Virus record (IMG/VR): IMGVR_UViG_3300043395_002348
Coordinates: 1-45,338 of that record
Origin: a virus
Reading direction: 5' to 3' (one strand)
Length of the DNA: 45,338 bases
Shown here: in pieces, positions 1 through 7,083 of the stretch
Layout of the letters: each line of letters opens with the position of its first letter
How positions within the stretch are numbered: the stretch's first letter is position 1
Program-made: the position numbers and the translations under genes
The notes under the pieces: generated by a model
What the model was told of the DNA's origin: nothing
The model's input: only the letters and a program-made list of their open reading frames with translations
Database searches by the model: none

Positions 1-2884
1 GAGCTTCAGTATAAGTTACTGCAGTTGTTCCAGTACCTACGGTCAATGGTGCAAAACGAACATCTGTTGCACTCTTTGGAACAAATACCAAATCGTTATT
101 AAATACTCTATCACCATTAAGGTCACCTGCTACGATGTAAGAGAATGGATTGTTTTGAGAACCTACATATCCTAATGTAAATGTAGTTGCTCCACCATAT
201 TTCTTACCATAATCCAATTTATATCCTAATAAACCTACGATACGATTTCTAACCAAAAATGATGAAGTTGTTAAACCTAAATCGTTATTACCATTAACTG
301 ATAATGCTGATTGCCAACTACCACTTGCAATAGAACCTGCATCCATAAAATCTTTAGCATCTGAAGTTGTGTAGGCTACATAACCCCAAAGACCTTTAGA
401 GATTGGTTTTTCTAATTTGAATGTTGCTGATTTGTTATAAGCACCATCTCTATTAGTTAATACCGCACCCATAGATACGTTATCGTTAATTCTTACACCA
501 GCATCGGTGTTAGCGTATAGGTATCTTTTATCAACACCACCTAAATTACCAACTGGTCTATCAAAGTTTGCATTGTAATAATGAACTGCATTAATAGTTC
601 TGTTGTAAAGTAATTCCACACTTGCTACCAATCCTAAAAATGGTAATTTTTGGTCAATAGCGATATTGTTTTTCCAAACCTGTGGGAATTTGTAATTAGG
701 GTCAGTAAACGCTAAATCAAATGTTGAAGGTAATGTTGGAGTTGAAGGAATAAAGTATTGATTAGGATTTGCAGTAAAACCATAGTTTGTAGCTGCTGTT
801 CCGGATACATCAATAAATCCTGTCAATACACCATTGTTACCAATTTGGTTTGATAAGAATACATAAGGAGGTCTACCGGTAAAGATACCACTACCACCTC
901 TGATTTGTGTTTTCTTCTCACCTTTCACATCATAGTTAAAACCAAAACGAGGTTCTAATAACAATTGTGTTTCAGGTAATACTGATGTATTAAATCTTGT
1001 TACTACACCTTCTGGGTTTTGGAATGCCATAGCAGAAACTGCTTTATTTTCCAAAGCTGTATTTTCTATACCAATGATGTTAGCTCTTAAACCAAAAGTT
1101 AATTTTAAGTTTTTAGAAGCCTCATATTCATCTTGTAGATACAAATCCAAACGATTTGTCTTTAACACCTGCATTGGTTCAATCCCACCAGGTAAAGCTG
1201 AATAACGAAGTTGGAATCTAGCTGGTACAAAAGTTGAAGGTTTACCACCATTTGCTAAAGATTGATTAGCTGCTGTGTAAAAATCTGCCAAGCTATTAAA
1301 GATGTAAACACCATTAGAAGCTGGGTAGAATAAGTTATTTGATTGATATTTTTGGAAATTGAAACCACCAACTACAGTATGTTTTTCAAAATACTTTGTT
1401 AAGTTGTTAGTAACATTGAATGTCCAATAATTCAATTTGTTTGATGGAGTGAATGGGTCAAAACCTACTGAAGTGTAAGTTGTTGAACCATTTCTAATAT
1501 CAATAGTTGGAAATAAATCACTCATATAAGCTCTATCTTCAATTTGTTTATCGTAAGAAACGATTAAGTTATTGAATAAAGTGCTTGATAAGTTAGAGTT
1601 TAATTCCAATACCGCTGAACGAGTATTATCCTGAATAATGTAACCACTATTTTGGAAACTCATTGCGTTAAATTGATTTGTTCTATTACCCGCACCTGCT
1701 GATTGAGAGTTTGAAATATTAATCTCCGCAGATGAATTGTGATGAACATAACGAGCAGTCAATTTGTTCTTATCGTTAATGTTCCAGTCAGTTCTAATCA
1801 AAAACTTTTTAGAAGCGTTTGTATTAGAATAGCCTTCCCAAGGACCTGTTACATAATTGAATTTCTCTTTCATAAAATCGGAAAGAGCTTTCATATCAGC
1901 ATATTTTACTCTACTAATTTGTGTACCAGTTAAAGGAGAACCTTCTGAAATCCAATTGGTTGCAGGTTCAGTTCTTTCGATACTTTCATAGTTACCAAAA
2001 ATGAATAATTTATTTTTGATAATTGGTGCACCTAATCTGAATCCTTGTACTTTCTCATCGAACTTAGCAGCGGTAACCGTAGTACCTCTAGCGTTATCAC
2101 CAACATAAGTAGATGAGTTGTTTCTTTGAGTTTGATAAACACTACCTTCAATTTCGTTAGAACCTGAACGAGTTACCGCATTGATACCAGCACCTGTGAA
2201 ACCACTTTGACGAATATCAAATGGTGCAATGTTCACTTGCAATTGGTCAATCGCATCTAATGAAATAGCGGAAGCACCAGTTCTACCACCTGCTTGTGCG
2301 GATGAACCTAAACCGAAGTTGTTGTTGAATTGAGAACCATCAATTGTGAAGTTATTCAAACGAGAGTCTTGAGCTCCGAAAGAGTTACCACTACCAAATG
2401 GATTGTACTTTGTAATACCATCAATAGTTCTTGCTCCTGTAATTGGAACTGAAGTTAATTCTCTACGTCCGAATTGTTGTGCTGCACCAGTCTTTTCTTT
2501 TGAGAAAATACCATATTTGTTTGCGGTAACTACAACTTCTTTCAATTGTGTTGCTTCTTCAAATAACACAAATTCTACATTCTCAGTTAAACCCAATGAT
2601 GTATTTACATCTTTAAGTTCACCTTTTCTAAATCCAACAAATGATGCATGGATTGTATAGGGCCCACCTACTCTGACTGCCGGAATCACAAACGCACCAC
2701 TCTTATTGGTAACACCATAATAATTTGTACCAGTTGGTTCGTGCATTGCGTGAATCGTAGCGCCAGGGATAGTTTGTCCCTTCTGGTCTTTAACTACACC
2801 AGAAATAGTTGAGGTTGTGATTTGTCCAAACCCCACAAAGACTGTTGATAAAAATACCAACAACATTAACGCTGTTTTTTTCAT
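1..2884 (-). CDS. TonB-dependent receptor, Oar-like (3' end cut by window edge)
   Basis: Outer-membrane beta-barrel receptor of the Oar / carboxypeptidase-regulatory-like type. About 961 residues are visible and the C-terminal strands lie beyond the window. The start MKKTALMLLVFLSTVFVGFGQ-like segment is a signal peptide; residues about 22-105 form a carboxypeptidase-like regulatory domain (ISGVVKDQKGQTIPGA), followed by a plug region (IDGSQFNNNFG, INAVTRSGSNE) and repeated aromatic-ended barrel strands. It would use TonB energy to import or bind a ligand that cannot be told from sequence. It diverges from the phage genes on the other strand and has its own host-type promoter. It carries no phage late-promoter motif, so it may be phage-borne, flanking host DNA or a chimeric join. 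Confidence 0.85.
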   Translation of the reverse strand, partial: MKKTALMLLVFLSTVFVGFGQITTSTISGVVKDQKGQTIPGATIHAMHEPTGTNYYGVTNKSGAFVIPAVRVGGPYTIHASFVGFRKGELKDVNTSLGLTENVEFVLFEEATQLKEVVVTANKYGIFSKEKTGAAQQFGRRELTSVPITGARTIDGITKYNPFGSGNSFGAQDSRLNNFTIDGSQFNNNFGLGSSAQAGGRTGASAISLDAIDQLQVNIAPFDIRQSGFTGAGINAVTRSGSNEIEGSVYQTQRNNSSTYVGDNARGTTVTAAKFDEKVQGFRLGAPIIKNKLFIFGNYESIERTEPATNWISEGSPLTGTQISRVKYADMKALSDFMKEKFNYVTGPWEGYSNTNASKKFLIRTDWNINDKNKLTARYVHHNSSAEINISNSQSAGAGNRTNQFNAMSFQNSGYIIQDNTRSAVLELNSNLSSTLFNNLIVSYDKQIEDRAYMSDLFPTIDIRNGSTTYTSVGFDPFTPSNKLNYWTFNVTNNLTKYFEKHTVVGGFNFQKYQSNNLFYPASNGVYIFNSLADFYTAANQSLANGGKPSTFVPARFQLRYSALPGGIEPMQVLKTNRLDLYLQDEYEASKNLKLTFGLRANIIGIENTALENKAVSAMAFQNPEGVVTRFNTSVLPETQLLLEPRFGFNYDVKGEKKTQIRGGSGIFTGRPPYVFLSNQIGNNGVLTGFIDVSGTAATNYGFTANPNQYFIPSTPTLPSTFDLAFTDPNYKFPQVWKNNIAIDQKLPFLGLVASVELLYNRTINAVHYYNANFDRPVGNLGGVDKRYLYANTDAGVRINDNVSMGAVLTNRDGAYNKSATFKLEKPISKGLWGYVAYTTSDAKDFMDAGSIASGSWQSALSVNGNNDLGLTTSSFLVRNRIVGLLGYKLDYGKKYGGATTFTLGYVGSQNNPFSYIVAGDLNGDRVFNNDLVFVPKSATDVRFAPLTVGTGTTAVTYTEA

Positions 2885-2920
2885 ACGTGTTTTGTTTTGT
2901 TTTAAAATATAACCAAATAA

Positions 2921-2952
2921 AAAAGGGTGTTGATATAATCAGACACCCTTTT
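2921..2952 (-). terminator. Terminator-like hairpin in the leader of the left TonB receptor
   Basis: A perfect 10-bp inverted repeat (AAAAGGGTGT / ACACCCTTTT) with a 12-nt loop. Read on the minus strand it is followed by TTTTTT, the form of an intrinsic terminator, and it lies about 36 nt before the receptor start codon. No minus-strand gene lies between its promoter and this hairpin, so it cannot end an upstream gene. It would stop or attenuate the receptor transcript itself. Read on the plus strand it has only a TTTT run. Confidence 0.65.
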
Positions 2953-3092
2953 CATTACCTAAAATTGAGGTAAATACGATATATGTAGAAATAGTATTGT
3001 TGCTAGCAAACCTATCCGTTTTAGTTTCCACAAGTAACAAATTTATATAACCCATCATTATCTGTAACACCCGAATTTTCGGTAAATTTTCA
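2953..3092 (-). promoter_or_regulatory. Structured 5' leader of the left TonB receptor, possible attenuator
   Basis: About 200 nt separate the predicted promoter from the receptor start, unusually long for this window. On the minus-strand RNA a second hairpin (TTACCT / AGGTAA, 2955-2973) sits just before the terminator-like stem. An upstream GGGTGTT (complement of 3066-3072) is exactly complementary to the terminator 3' arm AACACCC (complement of 2925-2931), so an alternative anti-terminator pairing is possible. I do not recognise a known riboswitch class. Together with the flanking promoters this accounts for the 497-base stretch 2885-3381, which holds no gene that I can see. Confidence 0.35.
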
Positions 3093-3124
3093 CAAATATA
3101 TATAATTTTCCTGACAATTCCAAA
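3093..3124 (-). promoter_or_regulatory. Bacteroidota-type promoter for the left TonB receptor
   Basis: On the minus strand TTTG (complement of 3121-3124), a 20-nt spacer and TATATTTG (complement of 3093-3100) match the Bacteroidota sigma-ABfr consensus TTTG-N19..21-TAnnTTTG. It points towards the receptor start at 2884. Confidence 0.6.
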
Positions 3125-3327
3125 TAAAATGTTAAGAACTTTTTAAAAAAGTAATGTGTCTTAATGTTGGCATACTATTATATTATACTTATTTTTGATA
3201 GACATCATAAAAATACCAAAAAATTCAAAAATAATGGAAAAAAATCACAAAAAAACCCATTTTTTTGGAAAATTTTCATAAAATGTTGATTTTCAATGAC
3301 TTATTTTGGAAAAAAAGTGTAAAAAAA

Positions 3328-3359
3328 TTTGGCTATGTCAAAAAAATTTACTACCTTTA
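3328..3359 (+). promoter_or_regulatory. Bacteroidota-type promoter ahead of the first plus-strand genes
   Basis: TTTG at 3328-3331, a 20-nt spacer and TACCTTTA at 3352-3359, one mismatch from TAnnTTTG. It lies 22 nt before the ATG at 3382 and would start the helicase transcription unit with host RNA polymerase. Confidence 0.55.
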
Positions 3360-3381
3360 GGTAGTAATAAAAATATAGTAT

Positions 3382-3540
3382 ATGAAAAGTATTGAATTAG
3401 CCATAAAAAGGCGTGAAATGATGAAAGATGGAGCTTACGATGGCCGTTTTCGTGAAAAAGTGGTTGTTGATAAGAAGAAAAAAGAGCGTAAAGATTGGGC
3501 TCGTAAGAAATTTACCTTTGATTTTAAAAATTTTAAATAA
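3382..3540 (+). CDS. Small basic hypothetical protein (52 aa)
   Basis: A 52-residue ORF starting at the first ATG after a host-type promoter. The product is highly charged, with a Lys/Arg-rich middle (VVDKKKKERKDWARKK) and an aromatic tail (FTFDFKNFK); there is no signal peptide or membrane segment. It is the first gene of the unit that continues into 3553 and the helicase, 12 nt upstream of the next start. A small basic early protein could bind nucleic acid or a host protein, but no family is recognised and that role is inference. Confidence 0.6.
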   Translation: MKSIELAIKRREMMKDGAYDGRFREKVVVDKKKKERKDWARKKFTFDFKNFK

Positions 3541-3552
3541 AAACCCCTTATT

Positions 3553-3903
3553 ATGAGAAAGACAGAGCAAAAAGCCTTAGATTATTTGAAAAGTAACCCA
3601 ATTGTTGCTAATTTTATCCAAAAAGTGGATGGTGAACGTAAAGCATACTATGAAAAAGCAAATATGCCGAACCAATTCAGACCATTTACCGTTGAAATTG
3701 GTAATAAATTCATCCGTTTATGGACTGGAACAACTTGTTGGGGATTTATTAGTAGAGTTGATGGTGATTTGAAAGGTGCCCCTATTAAAAAAGGTGATTT
3801 GTTGAAAGCCGCAACGTGGAAAGCACCAGCAAAGCACGCTAGAGGTAATATTATTGATGGAACTGCTCAATATGGTGAGTATGGACCATCGTATATAAAA
3901 TAA
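3553..3903 (+). CDS. Hypothetical protein of a type common in T4-like phages (116 aa)
   Basis: Soluble 116-residue protein without signal peptide. It has a central beta-rich part (PFTVEIGNKFIRLWTG, TCWGFISR) and then KKGDLLKAATWKAPAKHARGNI, a Trp-Lys-Ala-Pro pattern I associate with small conserved hypothetical proteins of marine T4-like phages. It sits between the small promoter-proximal gene and the UvsW-like helicase, with only 4 nt before the helicase start, so it is probably co-translated with a recombination/repair gene. Function unknown. Confidence 0.75.
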   Translation: MRKTEQKALDYLKSNPIVANFIQKVDGERKAYYEKANMPNQFRPFTVEIGNKFIRLWTGTTCWGFISRVDGDLKGAPIKKGDLLKAATWKAPAKHARGNIIDGTAQYGEYGPSYIK

Positions 3904-3907
3904 TTGA

Positions 3908-5284
3908 ATGGAATTAAGACCGAATCAGATAGAACCTGTAAAAAAGGGTGTGGATTTCTTTAGAAGTAAGAAGCCGCACCCTTCTATTATTGTTGCCCCT
4001 ACCGCATTTGGTAAAAGTATCGTAATTGCTGAAATAGCGCATCAATTAGGTGAGAAAATCTTAGTTATTCAACCTTCAAAAGAATTATTAGAGCAAAATT
4101 ACAATAAATTCATCAATTTAGGTGGAAAGGCATCAATCTATTCCGCATCAATGAACGAAAAGGAAATTGGTGATGTAACTTATGCCACAATTGGTTCTAT
4201 TGTGAACATAGCTTGGAAATTTTACGAATTAGGTATCAGAAAAGTGATTATAGATGAGTGTGATAGGTTTCCAAGAGAGCCGGATGGTATGTTAAGGAGA
4301 TTTTTGGATGCAGCTAAGATAACGCACGTATTAGGACTAACCGCAACCCCATTAAAGTTACAAACCAATATGGATGAGTGGGGTAAACCATTCTCAAAGC
4401 TGGTTATGCTTACTTCAAAGAGTAAAAAAGGTAACTTCTTTAGAGAAATAATTCACGTTGCCCAAATTAAGGAAATGGTGGATATGAAATTCTGGTCACC
4501 ATTGAAATATGAATCGTATGACTTTGATACTGGTGAGTTAGTTTACAATTCATCAAATGCGGAGTTCACCGATGATAGTATTCGTAGGGCTTACAAACAG
4601 CAAGATATTGGTGGTAAGATAATTAAGAGGATTTCGGAGTTGCCTGAACGAAAGTCAATTCTTATAGCAGTTCCTTCTATTGAGGAAGCAAAGGAACTAT
4701 CAACACGCCTTCCAAGTTGTGAAGCAATCTTTAGTGGAATGGCGGATTTGGACAGAGATAAAATTATATCAGATTTCAAAAGTGGTAAACTAAGGATTAT
4801 TGTCCAAGTTACTATTCTTTCAGTTGGATTTGACCACCCGCAGTTAGATTGTATTATAACGGGCCGCCCAACCGCTTCATTGAGTTGGTGGTATCAGTTT
4901 GTGGGTAGAGTAACTCGTATCCATCCTGACAAAGAAAATGGGCTTGTGATTGATTTTGTGGGTAGTGTACCTAAGTTCGGAAAAGTTGAGGAATTAACCT
5001 TTGAATATGAGGCGCCATTGTGGAAACTATATGGTGAAGAAAAAAAGTTATTAACAGGTATTCCGCTTCACGAAATAGGATTGCACAAACAAAATCAACC
5101 AGACCCACATGCAATAGCAGCACAAGGGCCTGTGGTTAAAATGACATTCGGAAAGTACAAAGATGTGGAAATCCGTAAAATTCCTATTTGGTATCGTAAA
5201 TGGATGCTGGATAATATCAAATGGAATCCGTTCAACATGCATATTAAGCAAGAATTAGTTCGTTTAAAAGAAATAGGAATCTAA
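3908..5284 (+). CDS. uvsW: UvsW-like DNA helicase with a C-terminal FGKYK module
   Basis: Superfamily 2 helicase of the UvsW/SSL2 group, which in T4 unwinds branched DNA and R-loops during recombination-dependent replication. Visible motifs are Walker A APTAFGKS (30-37), DECD (116-119), motif III-like GLTATP (143-148) and motif VI QFVGRVTR (330-337), in the usual order. Its 458 residues are close to T4 UvsW. The unusual part is the C-terminus: residues 411-450 (MTFGKYKDVEIRKIP, then WYRKWML) resemble the DUF3820 module (FGKYKG...IP..YL.W), not expected at the end of UvsW. The ATG at 3908 follows the previous stop by 4 nt. Confidence 0.85.
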   Translation: MELRPNQIEPVKKGVDFFRSKKPHPSIIVAPTAFGKSIVIAEIAHQLGEKILVIQPSKELLEQNYNKFINLGGKASIYSASMNEKEIGDVTYATIGSIVNIAWKFYELGIRKVIIDECDRFPREPDGMLRRFLDAAKITHVLGLTATPLKLQTNMDEWGKPFSKLVMLTSKSKKGNFFREIIHVAQIKEMVDMKFWSPLKYESYDFDTGELVYNSSNAEFTDDSIRRAYKQQDIGGKIIKRISELPERKSILIAVPSIEEAKELSTRLPSCEAIFSGMADLDRDKIISDFKSGKLRIIVQVTILSVGFDHPQLDCIITGRPTASLSWWYQFVGRVTRIHPDKENGLVIDFVGSVPKFGKVEELTFEYEAPLWKLYGEEKKLLTGIPLHEIGLHKQNQPDPHAIAAQGPVVKMTFGKYKDVEIRKIPIWYRKWMLDNIKWNPFNMHIKQELVRLKEIGI

Positions 5285-5293
5285 TCGTTTTTA

Positions 5294-5301
5294 ATATTTA
5301 T
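5294..5301 (+). promoter_or_regulatory. Candidate late promoter ATATTTAT (before 5306)
   Basis: Copy of the recurring ATATTTAT core. Only 4 nt separate it from the ATG at 5306, so if it works as a -10 element the transcript would be nearly leaderless, or would start inside the gene and serve 5548 and 5717. Confidence 0.4.
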
Positions 5302-5305
5302 TAGT

Positions 5306-5548
5306 ATGGGTAAAGTAAAATACTACATACTAAGATATTGGGTATCCGCTTCATTTTTAGTATTAGCATTTTATTTTTATCAACCACAAAATTCAATTAC
5401 ACATTGTTCACCAAATCAATTATGGTTAAGTGAACCAAAAACCCTTTTAGGTTTGGGTGAAATGAGTTGGATGTGGATATTAATGGCTATAGCGCACGGA
5501 GCTAATGCTTGTTATTGTGATATTAAATCATTGTTGAGAAAAAAGTAA
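5306..5548 (+). CDS. Small membrane protein (80 aa)
   Basis: An 80-residue protein with two hydrophobic segments: about residues 8-23 (ILRYWVSASFLVLAFYFY) and about 49-64 (MSWMWILMAIAHGANACYC), followed by a short charged tail ending LLRKK. Probably an inner-membrane protein. The stop overlaps the start of the next small membrane gene (TAATG), which points to translational coupling. No family recognised; phage-encoded small membrane proteins often act in exclusion or lysis timing, but nothing here decides between them. Confidence 0.65.
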   Translation: MGKVKYYILRYWVSASFLVLAFYFYQPQNSITHCSPNQLWLSEPKTLLGLGEMSWMWILMAIAHGANACYCDIKSLLRKK

Positions 5549-5715
5549 TGATTATATCAACCACCATATCAAAGTTTATTAATCTTTTTTTATTGGTGTT
5601 TGGTTTTATTTTCTTTTCGTTTCTTTCTCAGCAATTAAGATATAGATATTATCAATGGGTAGGATTACGAAGTGTGTGGGCTAAAAAAATATTGTTTAAA
5701 AAATTAATAAAATAA
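5548..5715 (+). CDS. Small membrane protein (55 aa)
   Basis: A 55-residue ORF whose ATG shares its A with the stop of the preceding gene (TAATG). Residues about 8-27 form a strongly hydrophobic helix (FINLFLLVFGFIFFSFLS), followed by a basic/aromatic tail rich in Arg, Lys, Tyr and Trp. It is predicted to be single-pass with a positively charged cytoplasmic C-terminus. Tight coupling to 5306 and 5717 supports a real gene despite the small size. Function unknown. Confidence 0.5.
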   Translation: MIISTTISKFINLFLLVFGFIFFSFLSQQLRYRYYQWVGLRSVWAKKILFKKLIK

Positions 5716-5716
5716 A

Positions 5717-5947
5717 ATGTACGTTATTCACAAACAACTTATCCCAACTGACCAAAATATGGGTGACCCTAATTGGGCAAAAAGACAGATTTGGGTTTTA
5801 AAATTAAATCCAAATGATACAATTGATGAATTCGAAAATTTATCAGAAGCAGAATCTAAAAAAAATGAATTATTAAATTCAGACCCAACCGGCCGTATTT
5901 ACAAAATTTCTATTAAAAATGAAGATGGAAGTTTTTCTGACTTCTAG
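5717..5947 (+). CDS. Hypothetical protein (76 aa)
   Basis: A 76-residue soluble acidic protein starting 1 nt after the previous stop. The pattern QIWVLKLNPNDTIDEFENLSEAESKKNEL suggests a small alpha/beta fold with a beta strand and then an amphipathic helix. No signal peptide, no catalytic motif and no known family. It is the last gene before a 203-nt gap (5948-6150) that carries a host-type promoter near its right end and, as far as I can see, nothing else definable. Confidence 0.6.
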   Translation: MYVIHKQLIPTDQNMGDPNWAKRQIWVLKLNPNDTIDEFENLSEAESKKNELLNSDPTGRIYKISIKNEDGSFSDF

Positions 5948-6095
5948 AAAGAATCTGTAGTCCAAGTTTCCAAGTACCTTGCTCCCAGCTTATTTGTCAA
6001 GTAGTCAAGTAGTCCGCTATACATATTGCGGAAAAATTTCAAACGTAAAGAAATGTGGAAAAATTTTTGAAAAAAAATAATAAACATGGTTTTGT

Positions 6096-6126
6096 TTGGT
6101 AGAATCAATTTTTTTTCTTATATTTG
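6096..6126 (+). promoter_or_regulatory. Bacteroidota-type promoter for the nucleotide-metabolism genes
   Basis: TTTG at 6096-6099, a 19-nt spacer and a full TATATTTG at 6119-6126, a complete match to TTTG-N19-TAnnTTTG. It lies 24 nt before the ATG at 6151 and probably drives the Nmad1 and dCMP deaminase genes early in infection. Confidence 0.7.
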
Positions 6127-6150
6127 TGGTTCACCAAATAGTATAATGTT

Positions 6151-6495
6151 ATGAAAGAAGAATCCGCAATAGAGTTTTGTGAGAGAGAATTTCCACAAAT
6201 GATGGATGAGTTTAAGAAAATCCAAGCTGAAATGTATGAAACGTTTTGTAAGAAACAAAGGAACTATGGGCCTGGTAATATATCCGTAGGTACTTCGCTT
6301 CAAACAAAAGAGGATGTTAAACTATCTCTTACTGGTCTTTGGTTTAGAATCAATGATAAGGTTCAAAGATTAAAACAATTAGTAGTATTAGGTCAGCCTG
6401 ATGAAGTTGGTGAATCAGTACAAGACACATATGAAGACCTTTCCGTTTATGGAATTATTGCACAATTAGTACAAAGAGGAAAATGGGCAAAATAA
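6151..6495 (+). CDS. Nucleotide modification associated domain 1 (Nmad1 / DUF1599) protein
   Basis: A 114-residue all-alpha protein matching the Nmad1/DUF1599 pattern: YGPGN near residue 38, then GLWFRINDKVQRLKQL (about 67-82), then DEVGESVQDTYEDLSVYGIIAQ and a terminal GKW. The family was defined computationally as linked to modified-nucleotide and deoxynucleotide metabolism in phages; its exact reaction is not established. It is the first gene after a strong host-type promoter and is followed, with overlap, by a small ORF and the dCMP deaminase, which fits a nucleotide-pool role. Confidence 0.8.
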   Translation: MKEESAIEFCEREFPQMMDEFKKIQAEMYETFCKKQRNYGPGNISVGTSLQTKEDVKLSLTGLWFRINDKVQRLKQLVVLGQPDEVGESVQDTYEDLSVYGIIAQLVQRGKWAK

Positions 6496-6629
6496 AATTT
6501 ACAAAATATGAAGTATGGAATCAAATATACATACTTCCTTATATAAAGATAACACACAGCCGTTTACTTAATGGTGATTTAGAATTAATCATTGGATGGT
6601 TGAAGTGGGAATTTGTATTAGCAATATGA
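6483..6629 (+). CDS. Small overlapping ORF (48 aa)
   Basis: A 48-residue ORF that overlaps the end of the Nmad1 gene by 13 nt and ends in an ATGA overlap with the dCMP deaminase start. It bridges exactly the gap between them, the arrangement expected for translational coupling. The product (ITHSRLLNGDLELIIGWLKWEF) is mixed hydrophobic and aromatic, possibly with one short amphipathic membrane-associated helix. No homologue is recognised. It could be a leader that carries ribosomes to the deaminase start and not a functional protein. Confidence 0.45.
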   Translation: MGKIKFTKYEVWNQIYILPYIKITHSRLLNGDLELIIGWLKWEFVLAI

Positions 6630-7069
6630 ATTGGAAAGAGTATTTTAGAAACATAGCACATCAGGTCAAACTCAAATCAAAAGATGAGAAAACACAAATT
6701 GGTGCCGTAATAGTTGGTACTGATTATGAAATTGTTTCAACAGGATATAACTCCTTTCCTAGAGGTATTGATGATTCAGTTGCTGAAAGACAGGAAAGAC
6801 CTGAGAAGTATTATTGGTTTGAACATGCCGAAAGAAACGCAATTTACAACGCTGCACGAATTGGTGCTATTACAAAAGGTTGTACAATATATCTAACCTG
6901 CGGAACTCCTTGTTGTGATTGTGCTAGGGGTATTATTAACGCAGGTATCTCCAAAGTTTATTTAGAGCCGGGCAAAGCCGGAGCAAAATCACCACATTGG
7001 GATGAACATACGGTTCGTAGTTTACAAATGTTTAAGGAAGCTGGTATAGAGGTAGAATATTACGAATAG
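6626..7069 (+). CDS. Deoxycytidylate (dCMP) deaminase
   Basis: Zinc-dependent deaminase converting dCMP to dUMP, the substrate of thymidylate synthase, which is also encoded here at 15736. The zinc site is clear: HAE (67-69) and PCCDC (95-99), with the N-terminal KDEKTQIGAVIV fold start. I place the start at the ATG giving MNWKEYF, which overlaps the preceding small ORF as ATGA. An upstream in-frame start at 6596 would add ten unlikely residues. The 147-residue length suits the family. Confidence 0.9.
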   Translation: MNWKEYFRNIAHQVKLKSKDEKTQIGAVIVGTDYEIVSTGYNSFPRGIDDSVAERQERPEKYYWFEHAERNAIYNAARIGAITKGCTIYLTCGTPCCDCARGIINAGISKVYLEPGKAGAKSPHWDEHTVRSLQMFKEAGIEVEYYE

Positions 7070-7071
7070 TG

Positions 7072-7079
7072 ATATTTAT
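7072..7079 (+). promoter_or_regulatory. Candidate late promoter ATATTTAT (before 7084)
   Basis: Copy of the recurring core, placed 4 nt before the ATG at 7084, the same distance as the copy before 5306. Its position argues for the ATG at 7084 as start and against the GTG at 7069, which would put the motif inside the coding region. Confidence 0.4.
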
Positions 7080-7083
7080 CCAT

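Noticed and set aside
2403-2660. Plus-strand ORFs within the left TonB receptor (also 1739-1933)
   Set aside because: The minus-strand receptor reading frame is continuous and fits its family throughout.
2953-3092. Cobalamin or other known riboswitch in the leader of the left receptor
   Set aside because: No B12-box or other recognisable aptamer core; kept only as an undefined attenuator candidate.
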